NCBI RefSeq assembly: GCF_050113715.1
Contig: NZ_JBNJQR010000004.1
Span: forward strand, 310,001 to 374,000
Source: Brevibacillus_H ginsengisoli
GTDB taxonomy: Bacteria; Bacillota; Bacilli; Brevibacillales; Brevibacillaceae
DNA length: 64,000 bases
Direction: 5' to 3'
Shown here piece by piece: positions 1 through 8,131 of the stretch. The position numbers were made by a program, and so were the translations under genes. The notes under the pieces are model-generated. The model had not been told where the DNA came from, did no database searches, and was given only the letters and a program-made list of their open reading frames with translations. Within the stretch, counting starts at the first letter, position 1. The number at the start of each line of letters is the position of its first letter.

Positions 1-334
1 TACCGCTCGGACAGCATCCTACCAAAATCACCCCGACAGCGATATCAGGCGGAAGGTCCAAGGCAATAGCCAATCCAAACGCAAGCATGGGCATAATCAG
101 ATAATGGCCTACTACACCGATAGCCACATCCATTGGTCGACGAAAAACCTCACGAAAATCTGCCGAGGAAAGTGTAAGCCCCATACCAAACATAACGATC
201 CCAAGAAACAAGGAAATGTTACCTTTTAGTCCAACAAAAACTCCGGGTGCAAAAAAACCAAGACTGGCAAACAAAATGACCCAAACAGAAAATGTACTGC
301 CAACAAAATTACTGATTCTCTCTACTGTTTTCAT
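1..334 (-). CDS. Bile acid:sodium symporter (BASS) family transporter, N-terminal part
   Basis: Partial gene cut by the window start; 111 residues are visible, beginning MKTVERISNFVGSTFSVWVI at an ATG at 334. A purine-rich ribosome binding site (GAGGAGAGGG) lies just upstream. The visible part has three to four hydrophobic helices and the stretch GMGLTLSSADFREVFRRP, followed by a Gly/Pro-rich turn ending GCCPSG. This pattern is typical of the BASS/YocS family of sodium-coupled organic anion transporters. The substrate cannot be told from this fragment. It is co-oriented with topB but separated from it by a terminator. Confidence 0.75.
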   Translation of the reverse strand, partial: MKTVERISNFVGSTFSVWVILFASLGFFAPGVFVGLKGNISLFLGIVMFGMGLTLSSADFREVFRRPMDVAIGVVGHYLIMPMLAFGLAIALDLPPDIAVGVILVGCCPSG

Positions 335-436
335 TTCTCCCTCTCCTCTAACTGTATTCTCCTTCCAATTGGATTAAACTATTTTATAATAACTAAACAT
401 TAATTTCCAGACTTTTTATAAGATTAATTCTATTCA

Positions 437-505
437 ATAAAAAAAGCAGACTAAACAGCCGCTATAATCTCTGATAGATTATTCACGGTCATCTAGCCTG
501 CTTTT
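437..505 (-). terminator. Rho-independent terminator after topB
   Basis: Inverted repeat AAAAGCAGACTA / TAGCCTGCTTTT (arms near 442-453 and 494-505) with a long loop. On the minus strand it is followed by a run of T residues. It sits 40 bases downstream of the topB stop. Confidence 0.6.
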
Positions 506-545
506 CAGTAAGCATACGGATGTCTATTTTTCAAAAGAATCGATT

Positions 546-2741
546 TTAATCGAACTTCAATTTGGATAGCGCATCTTTAAGCGCTGTATTCATACCGTCG
601 CCATCCTGTTGATTTTGCTGCTTCAGGTACTTGGAGACTTCTTTTTTGGAGACCTGGCTGTTTTTTTCTTTACTCCGTCTTTCATTAAAAGAGGTCAGCT
701 TTTCCCTGTGACCACAGACGCACACAAATGTCTGGCCTTCACCTTCTCCTCGCAGCTCCAGCCTCTTGTGGCATTGCGGGCATCTTGCATTGGTTACTTT
801 GGCAATACCTTTTCGATACCCACACTCTCGATCCTGACAGACAAGCATCTTGCCCTTTTTACCGTTGACCTCAAGCAAAAACTTCCCACACTCCGGACAC
901 TTGGTTCTGGTTACATTATCATGCTTGAACTTCTTCTCGCTGCTTTTGATCTCTTGGACAACCGTCTTGGCGTAGCTTTTCATTTCGGTGATAAAGGACT
1001 GTTTATTCAGTGTGCCTTTTGCAATCCTCCCCAGCTTCTGCTCCCACTCTGCGGTCAACGCCGGGGATTGCAACTCGGCTGGCACCAGTTCAAGAAGCTG
1101 CTTTCCTTTTGAAGTGATGGTAATGCTTCGACCCTTCTTTTCGATCAGGAAACTATTGAACAGCTTCTCAATAATATCCGCGCGAGTAGCTACCGTTCCT
1201 AGTCCGCCTGTTTCTCCGATGGTCTTCTGCAGCTCCTTGTCGTCACTCGCCATGTATTTCACGGGATTCTCCATAGCGGAAAGCAGGCTTGCTTCATTAA
1301 AAAGCTCGGGTGGTTTGGTCTCCCCTTTACTCTGGGTAATGGACGTGATCGTGAGTCGATCGCCTTTATTGATCGTTGGGAGGAGTTGCTCCATTACGCC
1401 ATCTTTGCTGTCCTCTTCCTCCACGTCTTGATCGTAGACTTCTTTCCAGCCTGAAGTAAGCACCCGTTTTCCCTTGGCAACGAAGGTCTCTTCTCCAATC
1501 TTGGCCCGGATTGTTGTCTGCTCATATTCAAACGGCGGATAAAGAACAGCCAAGAACCGCTTCACAACCAAGTCGTGAATCTTTCGTTCCTTTTCACTCA
1601 ACGCCCCGAGGAAAGCCGGTTGTTCTGTCGGGATAATCGCGTGATGGTCCGTCACCTTGCTGTCATCCACGAAAAATTTGTTTGCATGGATAGGTGCTCG
1701 CAAGACTTTGGCAACCAGCTGACTATATGGCTTTACTTGAATGGCCTTAAGACGATCTGGCAACGTGTCCACGATGTCCGACGACAGATGACGAGAGTCT
1801 GTTCGCGGATAGGTCAACACCTTGTGATTTTCATAGAGGCCCTGCATGATGGAAAGCGTCTCTTTTGCCGAATAGCCAAAGAATTTATTGGCGTCCCGTT
1901 GCAGCTCGGTCAAATCGTACAGTTGGGGGGCAAAGCTTTTCTTATTCGTTTTGCTTACGTCGGCAATCTCCGCGCTTTTATTTTTAAGAGACGACAGGAT
2001 TTGGTCGCTCTTTTCCTTGGAAAACGTCCGTACATCTTTGGTTTGTCCATCCTGCCATTGCAGCTTCAGGTTATTCGCCGCAACCGCTACTAGTCCGTAA
2101 TATGATTTAGGCGTGAAATTGCGAATTTCTTCTTCCCGCTTGGCGATCATCGCAAGCGTAGGCGTCTGCACTCGCCCACAGGAAAGCTGAGCGTTATTTT
2201 TGCACGTCAACGCTCGGGTGGCATTAATTCCAACCACCCAATCCGCTTCGGCACGAGCTTCGGCGGAGGCATACAGATTTTCATACTCCTTACCAGGTTT
2301 AAGATTGCGGAAACCATCCTTAATGGCTTTATCTGTCACCGAGGACGTCCATAGGCGTTTGATTGGCTTTTTGACATGGGCCATTTCAAGTATCCATCTA
2401 GCTACCAACTCACCTTCGCGCCCTGCATCGGTTGCGATGACGATCTCTCCCACGTCTTGTCGGTTCAATTGTTTCTTGACGATCTGGAATTGTTTGCTGC
2501 TCTCTTTAATCACAACCAGCTTCAAGGAAGCCGGAAGAATAGGCAGTTCCTCTATTCTCCACGAACGGTATTGCTCCCCATACACCTCGGGATCTGCGAG
2601 CGTAACCAAATGACCCAACGCCCAGGTGACGATGTACTTATCCCCTTCGAAGTATCCATTTCCTTTTTGATTGCAATGCAAGACTTTTGCTATATCGCGT
2701 CCAACCGATGGCTTTTCAGTCAGGACTAGTGTTTTACTCAT
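546..2741 (-). CDS. topB: DNA topoisomerase III (type IA)
   Basis: Type IA topoisomerase that relaxes negatively supercoiled DNA and decatenates replication products by single-strand passage. The protein is 731 residues when started at the ATG at 2741 (MSKTLVLTEKPSVG), which has GGAAG seven bases upstream; an in-frame upstream extension has no such site. The TOPRIM domain fills the first 130 residues (Glu9, and DAGREGE at 105-111). The catalytic tyrosine is Tyr312 in LTYPRTDSRHL. The C-terminus carries two zinc-ribbon-like cysteine clusters (CPECG...CQDREC and CPQCH...CVCG) and a basic tail. It stands alone between two terminators. Length and motifs fit TopB of Bacillales. Confidence 0.95.
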   Translation of the reverse strand: MSKTLVLTEKPSVGRDIAKVLHCNQKGNGYFEGDKYIVTWALGHLVTLADPEVYGEQYRSWRIEELPILPASLKLVVIKESSKQFQIVKKQLNRQDVGEIVIATDAGREGELVARWILEMAHVKKPIKRLWTSSVTDKAIKDGFRNLKPGKEYENLYASAEARAEADWVVGINATRALTCKNNAQLSCGRVQTPTLAMIAKREEEIRNFTPKSYYGLVAVAANNLKLQWQDGQTKDVRTFSKEKSDQILSSLKNKSAEIADVSKTNKKSFAPQLYDLTELQRDANKFFGYSAKETLSIMQGLYENHKVLTYPRTDSRHLSSDIVDTLPDRLKAIQVKPYSQLVAKVLRAPIHANKFFVDDSKVTDHHAIIPTEQPAFLGALSEKERKIHDLVVKRFLAVLYPPFEYEQTTIRAKIGEETFVAKGKRVLTSGWKEVYDQDVEEEDSKDGVMEQLLPTINKGDRLTITSITQSKGETKPPELFNEASLLSAMENPVKYMASDDKELQKTIGETGGLGTVATRADIIEKLFNSFLIEKKGRSITITSKGKQLLELVPAELQSPALTAEWEQKLGRIAKGTLNKQSFITEMKSYAKTVVQEIKSSEKKFKHDNVTRTKCPECGKFLLEVNGKKGKMLVCQDRECGYRKGIAKVTNARCPQCHKRLELRGEGEGQTFVCVCGHREKLTSFNERRSKEKNSQVSKKEVSKYLKQQNQQDGDGMNTALKDALSKLKFD

Positions 2742-2898
2742 GTGTAGTCTTCCTTTCAAATGGACGGAACCCATCCATCAACTTAATACTTCAAGCTTCT
2801 CAGTGTTTATCTCTCCTGTCAAATCGAGTGATGACACATCGTTTTTCCCCTTGATTGTCGATTCCTCCAATTCAGTGCAACAAACCTGCCAAAAAATC

Positions 2899-2914
2899 GT
2901 CTACAATAGTAGAC
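2899..2914. promoter_or_regulatory. Perfect inverted repeat, candidate operator
   Basis: GTCTACAATAGTAGAC: 6-base arms and a 4-base spacer, overlapping a TACAAT that could be a -10 box. It lies 40 bases before the start of the downstream secreted protein gene. It resembles BlaI/MecI/CopY-type half sites (CTACA), but the regulator is unknown. Confidence 0.4.
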
Positions 2915-2953
2915 ATTGACAGAACCTATCAATCATTCTGGAGGATTAGAAGA

Positions 2954-4594
2954 ATGCAACTTCGTAAATGGATCACCTTGTTTCTCTTGATTGTATTGTG
3001 TATTCCCGCGGCCGGGATGCAGGTTAATGCCCAGACCGCTCAAGGAATCAGCATCTATTTAAACGGTGCTCAAATCAATAGTGATGTCGCTCCTTACATC
3101 ATTCCCAAAGTAAACGTGACAATGGTTCCCCTGGGAGTCATCAGCGAAAACCTCGGCGCTAAGGTCTCTTGGGATCAAAGCAGCCAAACCGCGTCGGTCA
3201 GTACATCCAGTACTTCCATCATGATGACTGCGGGTGAGAAACATGCTTACGTGAATGGTACCACGGTCGCTCTGGATGCGTCCGTTCAAATCAAGCAGGG
3301 GCGTACCATGGTTCCGCTGCGCTTTGTAAGTGAGAAGTTAGGACTGCGTGTAACCTGGAAACAAGAGACTCAAACGATTCTTCTAGAGTCCAAGTCAACA
3401 CAGCCCGCTCCTCAACCGATTGACCCACCCAGTCAGGTTCCCCCTGCAGATATTATTGGGAATCAAAATGACTCTCAAAATGGCTCAGCCAGTTCCAGTT
3501 CTTCTTTAAAAGGTGTCTGGGTTTCCACCGTCTACAATCTGGATTGGCCGTCTACCGCTTCCGTAGCCAATCAGACCAAGCAGAAGCAGGAATTCATTCA
3601 ATTGCTGCAAGATCTTCAAGGCATGGGAATAAATGCGGTGTTCGTGCAAGTACGTCCATCGGCTGACGCAATTTACCCGTCTTCTTTGGTCCCTTGGTCG
3701 AAATATTTGACAGGCAAGCAAGGACAATACCCGGGGTACGACCCGCTCGCTTTTATGATTGAAGAGACTCACAAACGAGGCATGCAATTCCACGCGTGGT
3801 TTAATCCTTTCCGCGCCAACCCTGATGCCAAAACGGATCAGCTTGCTCCCAATCATGTCGCCAAACTTCATCCCGATTGGATCGTGAACGCGAAAAGCAA
3901 GCTGTACATCAACCCAGGCATCCCGCAGGCTCGTCAGGAGATTATTGACGAGATTATGGAGGTTGTGAATCGTTACCAAATAGACGGCGTGCATCTGGAT
4001 GACTATTTCTATCCATCAGATGGCGTGTTCCCTGATGATGAAACCTTCAAGAATTATAACAGTGGCCAATTTGCCACCAAAGCTGAGTGGCGCCGTGACA
4101 ACATTAATCAGTTCGTGAAGCAGCTGGGAGAGTCGATTCACAGCGTCAAGCCTGAGGTTCAATTCGGAATTAGTCCATTTGGCGTGTGGCGCAACAAAAC
4201 AGTCGACCCAACTGGCTCTGATACCAAAGCTGGTGTAACCGCCTATGACAACATGTATGCCGATGTGCGTACCTGGATTCAACAAGGATGGATCGATTAT
4301 ATATGCCCACAAATCTATTGGAGCCTTTCGTTCACCCCAGCCAAGTACGACAAGCTCGTAGCATGGTGGGCCAACGAAGTGAAGGATACAAATGTCAAAC
4401 TCTACATCGGGCATTCGCCTTACAAGCTCGGAACGTCTGAAGCCGGTTGGCAGTCTTCTCAGGAAATCATTAACCAGTTGAAGTATAATGAGCAGTTCCC
4501 GCAAGTGCAAGGAGACGTGTTCTTCAGTGCCAAGGATCTGCGTAAAAATCCACTTGGCATTGTCCAAGCGTTAAGCAGCTACTATCACCAGTAA
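2954..4594 (+). CDS. Secreted stalk-domain glycoside hydrolase-like protein (GHL10/DUF187)
   Basis: Start ATG at 2954 follows GGAGG at about 2941 and opens a clear signal peptide (MQLRKWITLFLLIVLCIPAA, cleavage near VNA-Q). The 546-residue precursor then has a copper amine oxidase N-terminal-like stalk domain (about residues 30-145, with VPLG and MVPLRFVSEKLG repeats). A Pro/Ser/Asn linker follows, then a GHL10/DUF187 TIM-barrel domain (GVWVSTVYNLDWPS ... HAWFNPFRAN ... DGVHLDDYFYP ... YICPQIYWS). The family is found in extracellular or wall-attached proteins of Firmicutes and is thought to act on polysaccharide; the substrate is unknown. The gene is monocistronic, with a terminator behind it. 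Confidence 0.88.
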   Translation: MQLRKWITLFLLIVLCIPAAGMQVNAQTAQGISIYLNGAQINSDVAPYIIPKVNVTMVPLGVISENLGAKVSWDQSSQTASVSTSSTSIMMTAGEKHAYVNGTTVALDASVQIKQGRTMVPLRFVSEKLGLRVTWKQETQTILLESKSTQPAPQPIDPPSQVPPADIIGNQNDSQNGSASSSSSLKGVWVSTVYNLDWPSTASVANQTKQKQEFIQLLQDLQGMGINAVFVQVRPSADAIYPSSLVPWSKYLTGKQGQYPGYDPLAFMIEETHKRGMQFHAWFNPFRANPDAKTDQLAPNHVAKLHPDWIVNAKSKLYINPGIPQARQEIIDEIMEVVNRYQIDGVHLDDYFYPSDGVFPDDETFKNYNSGQFATKAEWRRDNINQFVKQLGESIHSVKPEVQFGISPFGVWRNKTVDPTGSDTKAGVTAYDNMYADVRTWIQQGWIDYICPQIYWSLSFTPAKYDKLVAWWANEVKDTNVKLYIGHSPYKLGTSEAGWQSSQEIINQLKYNEQFPQVQGDVFFSAKDLRKNPLGIVQALSSYYHQ

Positions 4595-4605
4595 GAAGAT
4601 GCTAG

Positions 4606-4640
4606 AAAAAGGGACCCCATTCATTATGGAGTCCCTTTTC
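4606..4640 (+). terminator. Terminator after the GHL10 gene
   Basis: AAAAGGGAC...GTCCCTTTT hairpin with a T tract starting 12 bases after the stop codon. The A-rich left side means it may also serve the convergent symporter gene. Confidence 0.75.
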
Positions 4641-4691
4641 GTATTGAATCGTTATCTTTCGTAGGGCTCCGGAGGGCCTGCGCGGTTTACA

Positions 4692-6119
4692 TTAGACGGC
4701 TTTCTCTTTTTTTGAAGCGGAAGGAGAAAGATCCCAACATTCAACATCCTCTACACCCGGAATACTGTCTTTATAGAAAACAGGTTCTTTTCCGGCTCTT
4801 CTCTGCTTGATATAGTCATTCAAAGCCGCAAAGGCAATCTTGGATAACATGAAGATTGCAATCAAGTTTACAATCACCATGAAGCCCATGAACAAATCAG
4901 CCATGTCCCACACCACTTGGAGTTGTGCCACTGAACCAAATAGAATCATTGCCATCACGGCCACTCGATAGACGAACAGCCACACCTTACTGCCATGCAA
5001 GAAACGAATATTGGTTTCTCCATAGTAGTAGTTCCCGATTAATGACCCAAATCCAAACAGTAAGACAAAGATAGCAAGACTGCCTGATGCCCAAGAACCC
5101 AAGTGTTCACTTAAGGATGCTTGTGTTAGAGCAACACCGCTTAACCCAGGTGTTTTGTAGGATTCAGAGAACAAAATGATAAAGGCAGTGCTTGTACAGA
5201 TGATGAATGTATCCGTCAATACGCCAAATGCTTGAATCAGTCCTTGTTTGACCGGGTGACTGGTAACTGCTGTTGCGGCAGCGTTAGGCGCACTACCCAT
5301 CCCTGCTTCATTGGAGAACAATCCGCGTTTAACCCCTTGCATCAGAGCTGCACCGACTGTACCACCGATCACCTGATGAATACCAAATGCATTCGTTACG
5401 ATAAGCGAAAGAACTTCAGGCATTTTGGTAATGTTGGTTAAAACAATATACAAGGCAACACCAATGTACAATACGGCAAGGAACATTACCTTGTATTCTG
5501 CTAATGCCGCAATACGCTTCACACCGCCGAAGATAATGAAGGCAAAAATAACCGTCAAGATGATCCCTACTGTTAAGCGATCAGTACCAAAGGAGTTCTC
5601 AAACGCAATGGTAATGGTGTTGGAGTGTACCGAGTTAAATATAAGACCAAAAGAAATCGTAATCAGTACGGAGAATAAAACACCCATCCAGCGTTTGTTT
5701 AACCCTTTTTCCATATAGTAGGAGGGGCCGCCACGAAAACCATCATGATCTTTTACTTTATAAACTTGTGCTAACGTACTTTCTACAAAACTGGAAGCTG
5801 AGCTAATAAGAGCAATTACCCACATCCAGAAGACGGAGCCTGGTCCCCCTAAAGCAATCGCTAGAGCAATACCGGTGATGTTCCCTGTTCCAACGCGAGC
5901 GGCCATCCCGATACAAAATGCTTGAAACGGAGTAATACTGTCCTTCGAGCCTGATTTCCCTTCTTTTAAGACCCGAACCATTTCACCCAACATGCGGATT
6001 TGCAAAAACTTCCCTTTAAACGTAAAATAAAGCCCCAATGATACAAGCATTGCAATTAATACATAAGACCAAAGTACATCATTTACTTTACCAATTGCAT
6101 CTAATAGTAATTGTTCCAT
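4692..6119 (-). CDS. Alanine/glycine:cation symporter (AgcS family)
   Basis: Sodium- or proton-coupled uptake of alanine or glycine across the cytoplasmic membrane. I start it at the ATG at 6119 (MEQLLLDAIGKVNDVLW) because AAGAGGTGA lies six bases upstream; the longer frame to 6188 has no site. The 475-residue product has about ten to eleven hydrophobic helices. Family signatures visible are FCIGMAARVGTGNITGIA near residue 95, GGPGSVFWMW, GGPSYYMEKG and FSNEAGMGSAPNAAA. The C-terminus is a charged tail ending SASKKEKAV. It is unlinked to neighbours. Confidence 0.92.
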   Translation of the reverse strand: MEQLLLDAIGKVNDVLWSYVLIAMLVSLGLYFTFKGKFLQIRMLGEMVRVLKEGKSGSKDSITPFQAFCIGMAARVGTGNITGIALAIALGGPGSVFWMWVIALISSASSFVESTLAQVYKVKDHDGFRGGPSYYMEKGLNKRWMGVLFSVLITISFGLIFNSVHSNTITIAFENSFGTDRLTVGIILTVIFAFIIFGGVKRIAALAEYKVMFLAVLYIGVALYIVLTNITKMPEVLSLIVTNAFGIHQVIGGTVGAALMQGVKRGLFSNEAGMGSAPNAAATAVTSHPVKQGLIQAFGVLTDTFIICTSTAFIILFSESYKTPGLSGVALTQASLSEHLGSWASGSLAIFVLLFGFGSLIGNYYYGETNIRFLHGSKVWLFVYRVAVMAMILFGSVAQLQVVWDMADLFMGFMVIVNLIAIFMLSKIAFAALNDYIKQRRAGKEPVFYKDSIPGVEDVECWDLSPSASKKEKAV

Positions 6120-6475
6120 GTCTTCACCTCTTGTTAGTTCAATTTCTAATGCATCCATGTAAAAGGATCCGTCTCCAGTGCAAGACATCCTACCTACCTG
6201 CCATCTTCCGTTTTGCTTTACAATTCTACTAAATAAATCACGGACAATGACTAATGTATATATGCTTTTTTGGCATAGACACTTTATCTATTATACATAT
6301 TTGTGATCAACCTTTGAACAAATCTAATTAATTTTACTGATATTTCAATACTTTCTATCTCGATAATGGAAAAAATACGTTTATCCATCAATATTTTTCC
6401 AATATAAAAAGCCTGCTTTTATCGGGCAGACTTTTAATGAATCAACAAATTTTGGATATCGGGTTACGGATAGGG
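6120..6475 (-). promoter_or_regulatory. Upstream region of the AgcS symporter
   Basis: No gene seen. A TATAAT (+ strand attata at 6290-6295) could be the -10 box, which would give an untranslated leader of about 165 bases. I looked for a glycine or sodium riboswitch core there and could not recognise one. A hairpin with A/T flanks lies at 6406-6435. Confidence 0.3.
6406..6435. terminator. Isolated hairpin, possible bidirectional terminator
   Basis: AAAAG-CTGC / GCAG-CTTTT stem with one mismatch and a 9-base loop. It is not adjacent to a confident gene end, and its source transcript is unclear. Confidence 0.4.
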
Positions 6476-6625
6476 TCACCTATTTTGATGCCGTGATTGC
6501 TTTAGTGCTTGTCGCTTATTCATGGTTTCCATTATATTTTCAATATACACAGTTTTGGAAGACGACTTCCGCCCACACGTTATGGAAACGATGTCTTTAC
6601 TTTCGCCACTAGGAGTTGAACAACA

Positions 6626-6970
6626 ATGAAAGCTTACATTGAATACGGTCTCAGCAAAAAAGGGGCGCAAGAAACCTATCCGTTTGGCGATGACGTACTA
6701 GTCATCAAGGTAAGTTCCAAGATGTTCGCGCTGTTTGGCGTGAAAGAAAATGTAGGGACTGTCAGTCTAAAATGCGAGCCGGAAGTGGCTGAACTCTTAC
6801 GCATGCAATATCCAGCGGTCACGCCAGGTTATCATCTGAACAAACGGCATTGGAATACCATTCTGCTAGACGGCAGCATTCCGAAAGAAGAAGTTCTTTC
6901 GATGATTGATGATTCGTATCGGCTTGTCTATAAGAGTTTGACAAAAGCGGAAAAAGAAACCCTCGAATAA
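6626..6970 (+). CDS. MmcQ/YjbR family DNA-binding-type protein
   Basis: A 114-residue single-domain protein. The MmcQ/YjbR (CyaY-like fold) signatures are visible: ETYPFGDDVLVIKV near the start, MFALFGV, LKCEPEVAELLR, PGYHLNKRHWNTI and a C-terminal DDSYRLVYKSL. Family members are small cytosolic proteins often annotated as DNA-binding; the real function is not established. AGGAG lies ten bases before the ATG. The bases just upstream (6584-6607) match the interior of the gene at 8118-9416, so this 5' flank is partly made of a foreign fragment. Confidence 0.85.
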   Translation: MKAYIEYGLSKKGAQETYPFGDDVLVIKVSSKMFALFGVKENVGTVSLKCEPEVAELLRMQYPAVTPGYHLNKRHWNTILLDGSIPKEEVLSMIDDSYRLVYKSLTKAEKETLE

Positions 6971-6986
6971 ACAAGCCAATCGGTTA

Positions 6987-7640
6987 TCACTTTTTAAATC
7001 GGTCCGGGAATTGCTTAACAATCCCTTCCGTAAGAGTGTCAGCCAATTTTAAAATATGATCTTCCCCTTTATCAAAGGCCAAAATCTCGGCATCATAATC
7101 CTTCTTAAGTCTAGCTACAATTTGATCTGTAAGTAATTTCAAATGTGTGTATAACAAGTCTTTTAATACGTTAGTTGACCAGTTGGGATTGGCGCTACTG
7201 AGGAATTGGGCAATGTCATCAGCATTTCGATGCCATTCCTTATGGAGCTTGTTAAATTCAGCCTGATTTCCGCTTTTTGCCGCGTCAATAATTTTCGCCG
7301 CGATCACGATGTGTTCTTTAAACAGTTCAGTCAGCTTATTGCCTGCTGCCTCTCCATAATACGGTTTTATCGCATTTCCAATATCCTCTTGATTTTTCAA
7401 TAGTCTTGCTTCTACCTGCTTTTGATCTTTAAGACCTTCTATTGCACTTATCATGTAGTTTCTTGTCCAAATAAGGTGGTCAGTTAACACTCTCCTTAAG
7501 TCACCCTTTAGCTGTACCTCCGCTTGGCTAATGCACGGTTTAGGCGCGCCTGGATTTCCTTGTGCTTGAACTTGTAAAGGTGCAAAAATCAATGCAAGCG
7601 ACATCACCAACAATGTTAACTTTAAGAAATTTTTTGTCAT
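6987..7640 (-). CDS. Secreted alpha-helical protein of unknown function
   Basis: 217 residues with a signal peptide (MTKNFLKLTLLVMSLALIF ... VQAQG). The mature part is almost entirely helical and built from two related helical hairpins: LTDHLIWTRNYMISAIEGL and its counterpart KEHIVIAAKIIDAAKSGN, then WHRNADDIAQFLSS and LLYTHLKLLTDQIVARL. Histidines recur at the helix starts, which could suit metal or ligand binding, but this is a guess. AGGAG precedes the ATG by eight bases. I do not recognise a characterised family. It is divergent from the gene at 7760. Confidence 0.7.
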   Translation of the reverse strand: MTKNFLKLTLLVMSLALIFAPLQVQAQGNPGAPKPCISQAEVQLKGDLRRVLTDHLIWTRNYMISAIEGLKDQKQVEARLLKNQEDIGNAIKPYYGEAAGNKLTELFKEHIVIAAKIIDAAKSGNQAEFNKLHKEWHRNADDIAQFLSSANPNWSTNVLKDLLYTHLKLLTDQIVARLKKDYDAEILAFDKGEDHILKLADTLTEGIVKQFPDRFKK

Positions 7641-7722
7641 GGGTGCTTACTCCTTTTTGATTCAATAATGGAACCCATGTTATTTTTTACTTTTCTCTTC
7701 TTTTCATTCTTCCAATTAATAA

Positions 7723-7745
7723 AAGAGGGCTTTCATAACCCTCTT
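7723..7745 (+). other. Leader hairpin before the split beta-helix gene
   Basis: AAGAGGG / CCCTCTT stem with a 9-base loop, ending 14 bases before the ATG at 7760. It lies between divergent genes, so it is more likely an attenuator-like leader structure than a terminator of a neighbour. Confidence 0.35.
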
Positions 7746-7759
7746 AATAGGAGATCCAT

Positions 7760-8131
7760 ATGAATTTGATATCTCAAAAATCCTCACCAAACCTCGAACC
7801 AAAAGAAGAATCCTACAAAATCTGGCTTACTTCCTCAGAAGCTATCGAAATCCATATCAATAATCTGACTCATCCGTCTTCTAACATCGAAATCTTTGAC
7901 TCTCATGGAACCAAGCTTGCCAAATCCATATTTACACCCAACTCACCCATCGTTCTTCCGTTCTTTCCGATGAAATACGGATTGTACTTGATCAAACTCA
8001 CAGTCGGGCCAGATCCTGATCCCAAGAACGTTTACCAGTTGCACATCGACAAGTACACCCGATTATCTGGTACGATCACAGGGTCTTGTTTTCTGACTGC
8101 CCAAAAAGGCCCCCTACATGATCGGACCTGA
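7760..8131 (+). CDS. N-terminal part of a frameshifted beta-rich protein
   Basis: 123 codons, starting at an ATG with AGGAG seven bases upstream. There is no signal peptide. The sequence is beta-rich (IEIFDSHGTKLAKSIF, YGLYLIKLTVGPDPD), similar in texture to pre-peptidase or jelly-roll domains. It ends at 8131 right after GSCFLTAQKGP, while the next frame continues as YMIGPEDLTIPSGSCVTVEAGS, the expected sequel for a beta-helix protein (GPY...L.IP.G..V.VE.G). The break falls at a run of five C (8110-8114). Deleting one base would join this and the next entry into one protein of about 550 residues. It is either a real frameshift mutation or a sequence error. Confidence 0.6.
   Translation: MNLISQKSSPNLEPKEESYKIWLTSSEAIEIHINNLTHPSSNIEIFDSHGTKLAKSIFTPNSPIVLPFFPMKYGLYLIKLTVGPDPDPKNVYQLHIDKYTRLSGTITGSCFLTAQKGPLHDRT

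Noticed and set aside
609..2919. Several plus-strand open frames opposite topB (for example 609-1112, 1575-2093, 2200-2613)
   Set aside because: They are shadows of the topB reading frame, lack ribosome binding sites and show no protein family pattern.
6120..6290. Possible riboswitch in the leader of the alanine/glycine symporter
   Set aside because: No glycine, sodium or other riboswitch core could be recognised by eye; only simple stems.
6476..6670. Minus-strand frame of 64 codons before mmcQ
   Set aside because: No ribosome binding site, overlaps the start of mmcQ; the DNA here is partly a fragment repeated from 8595-8618.
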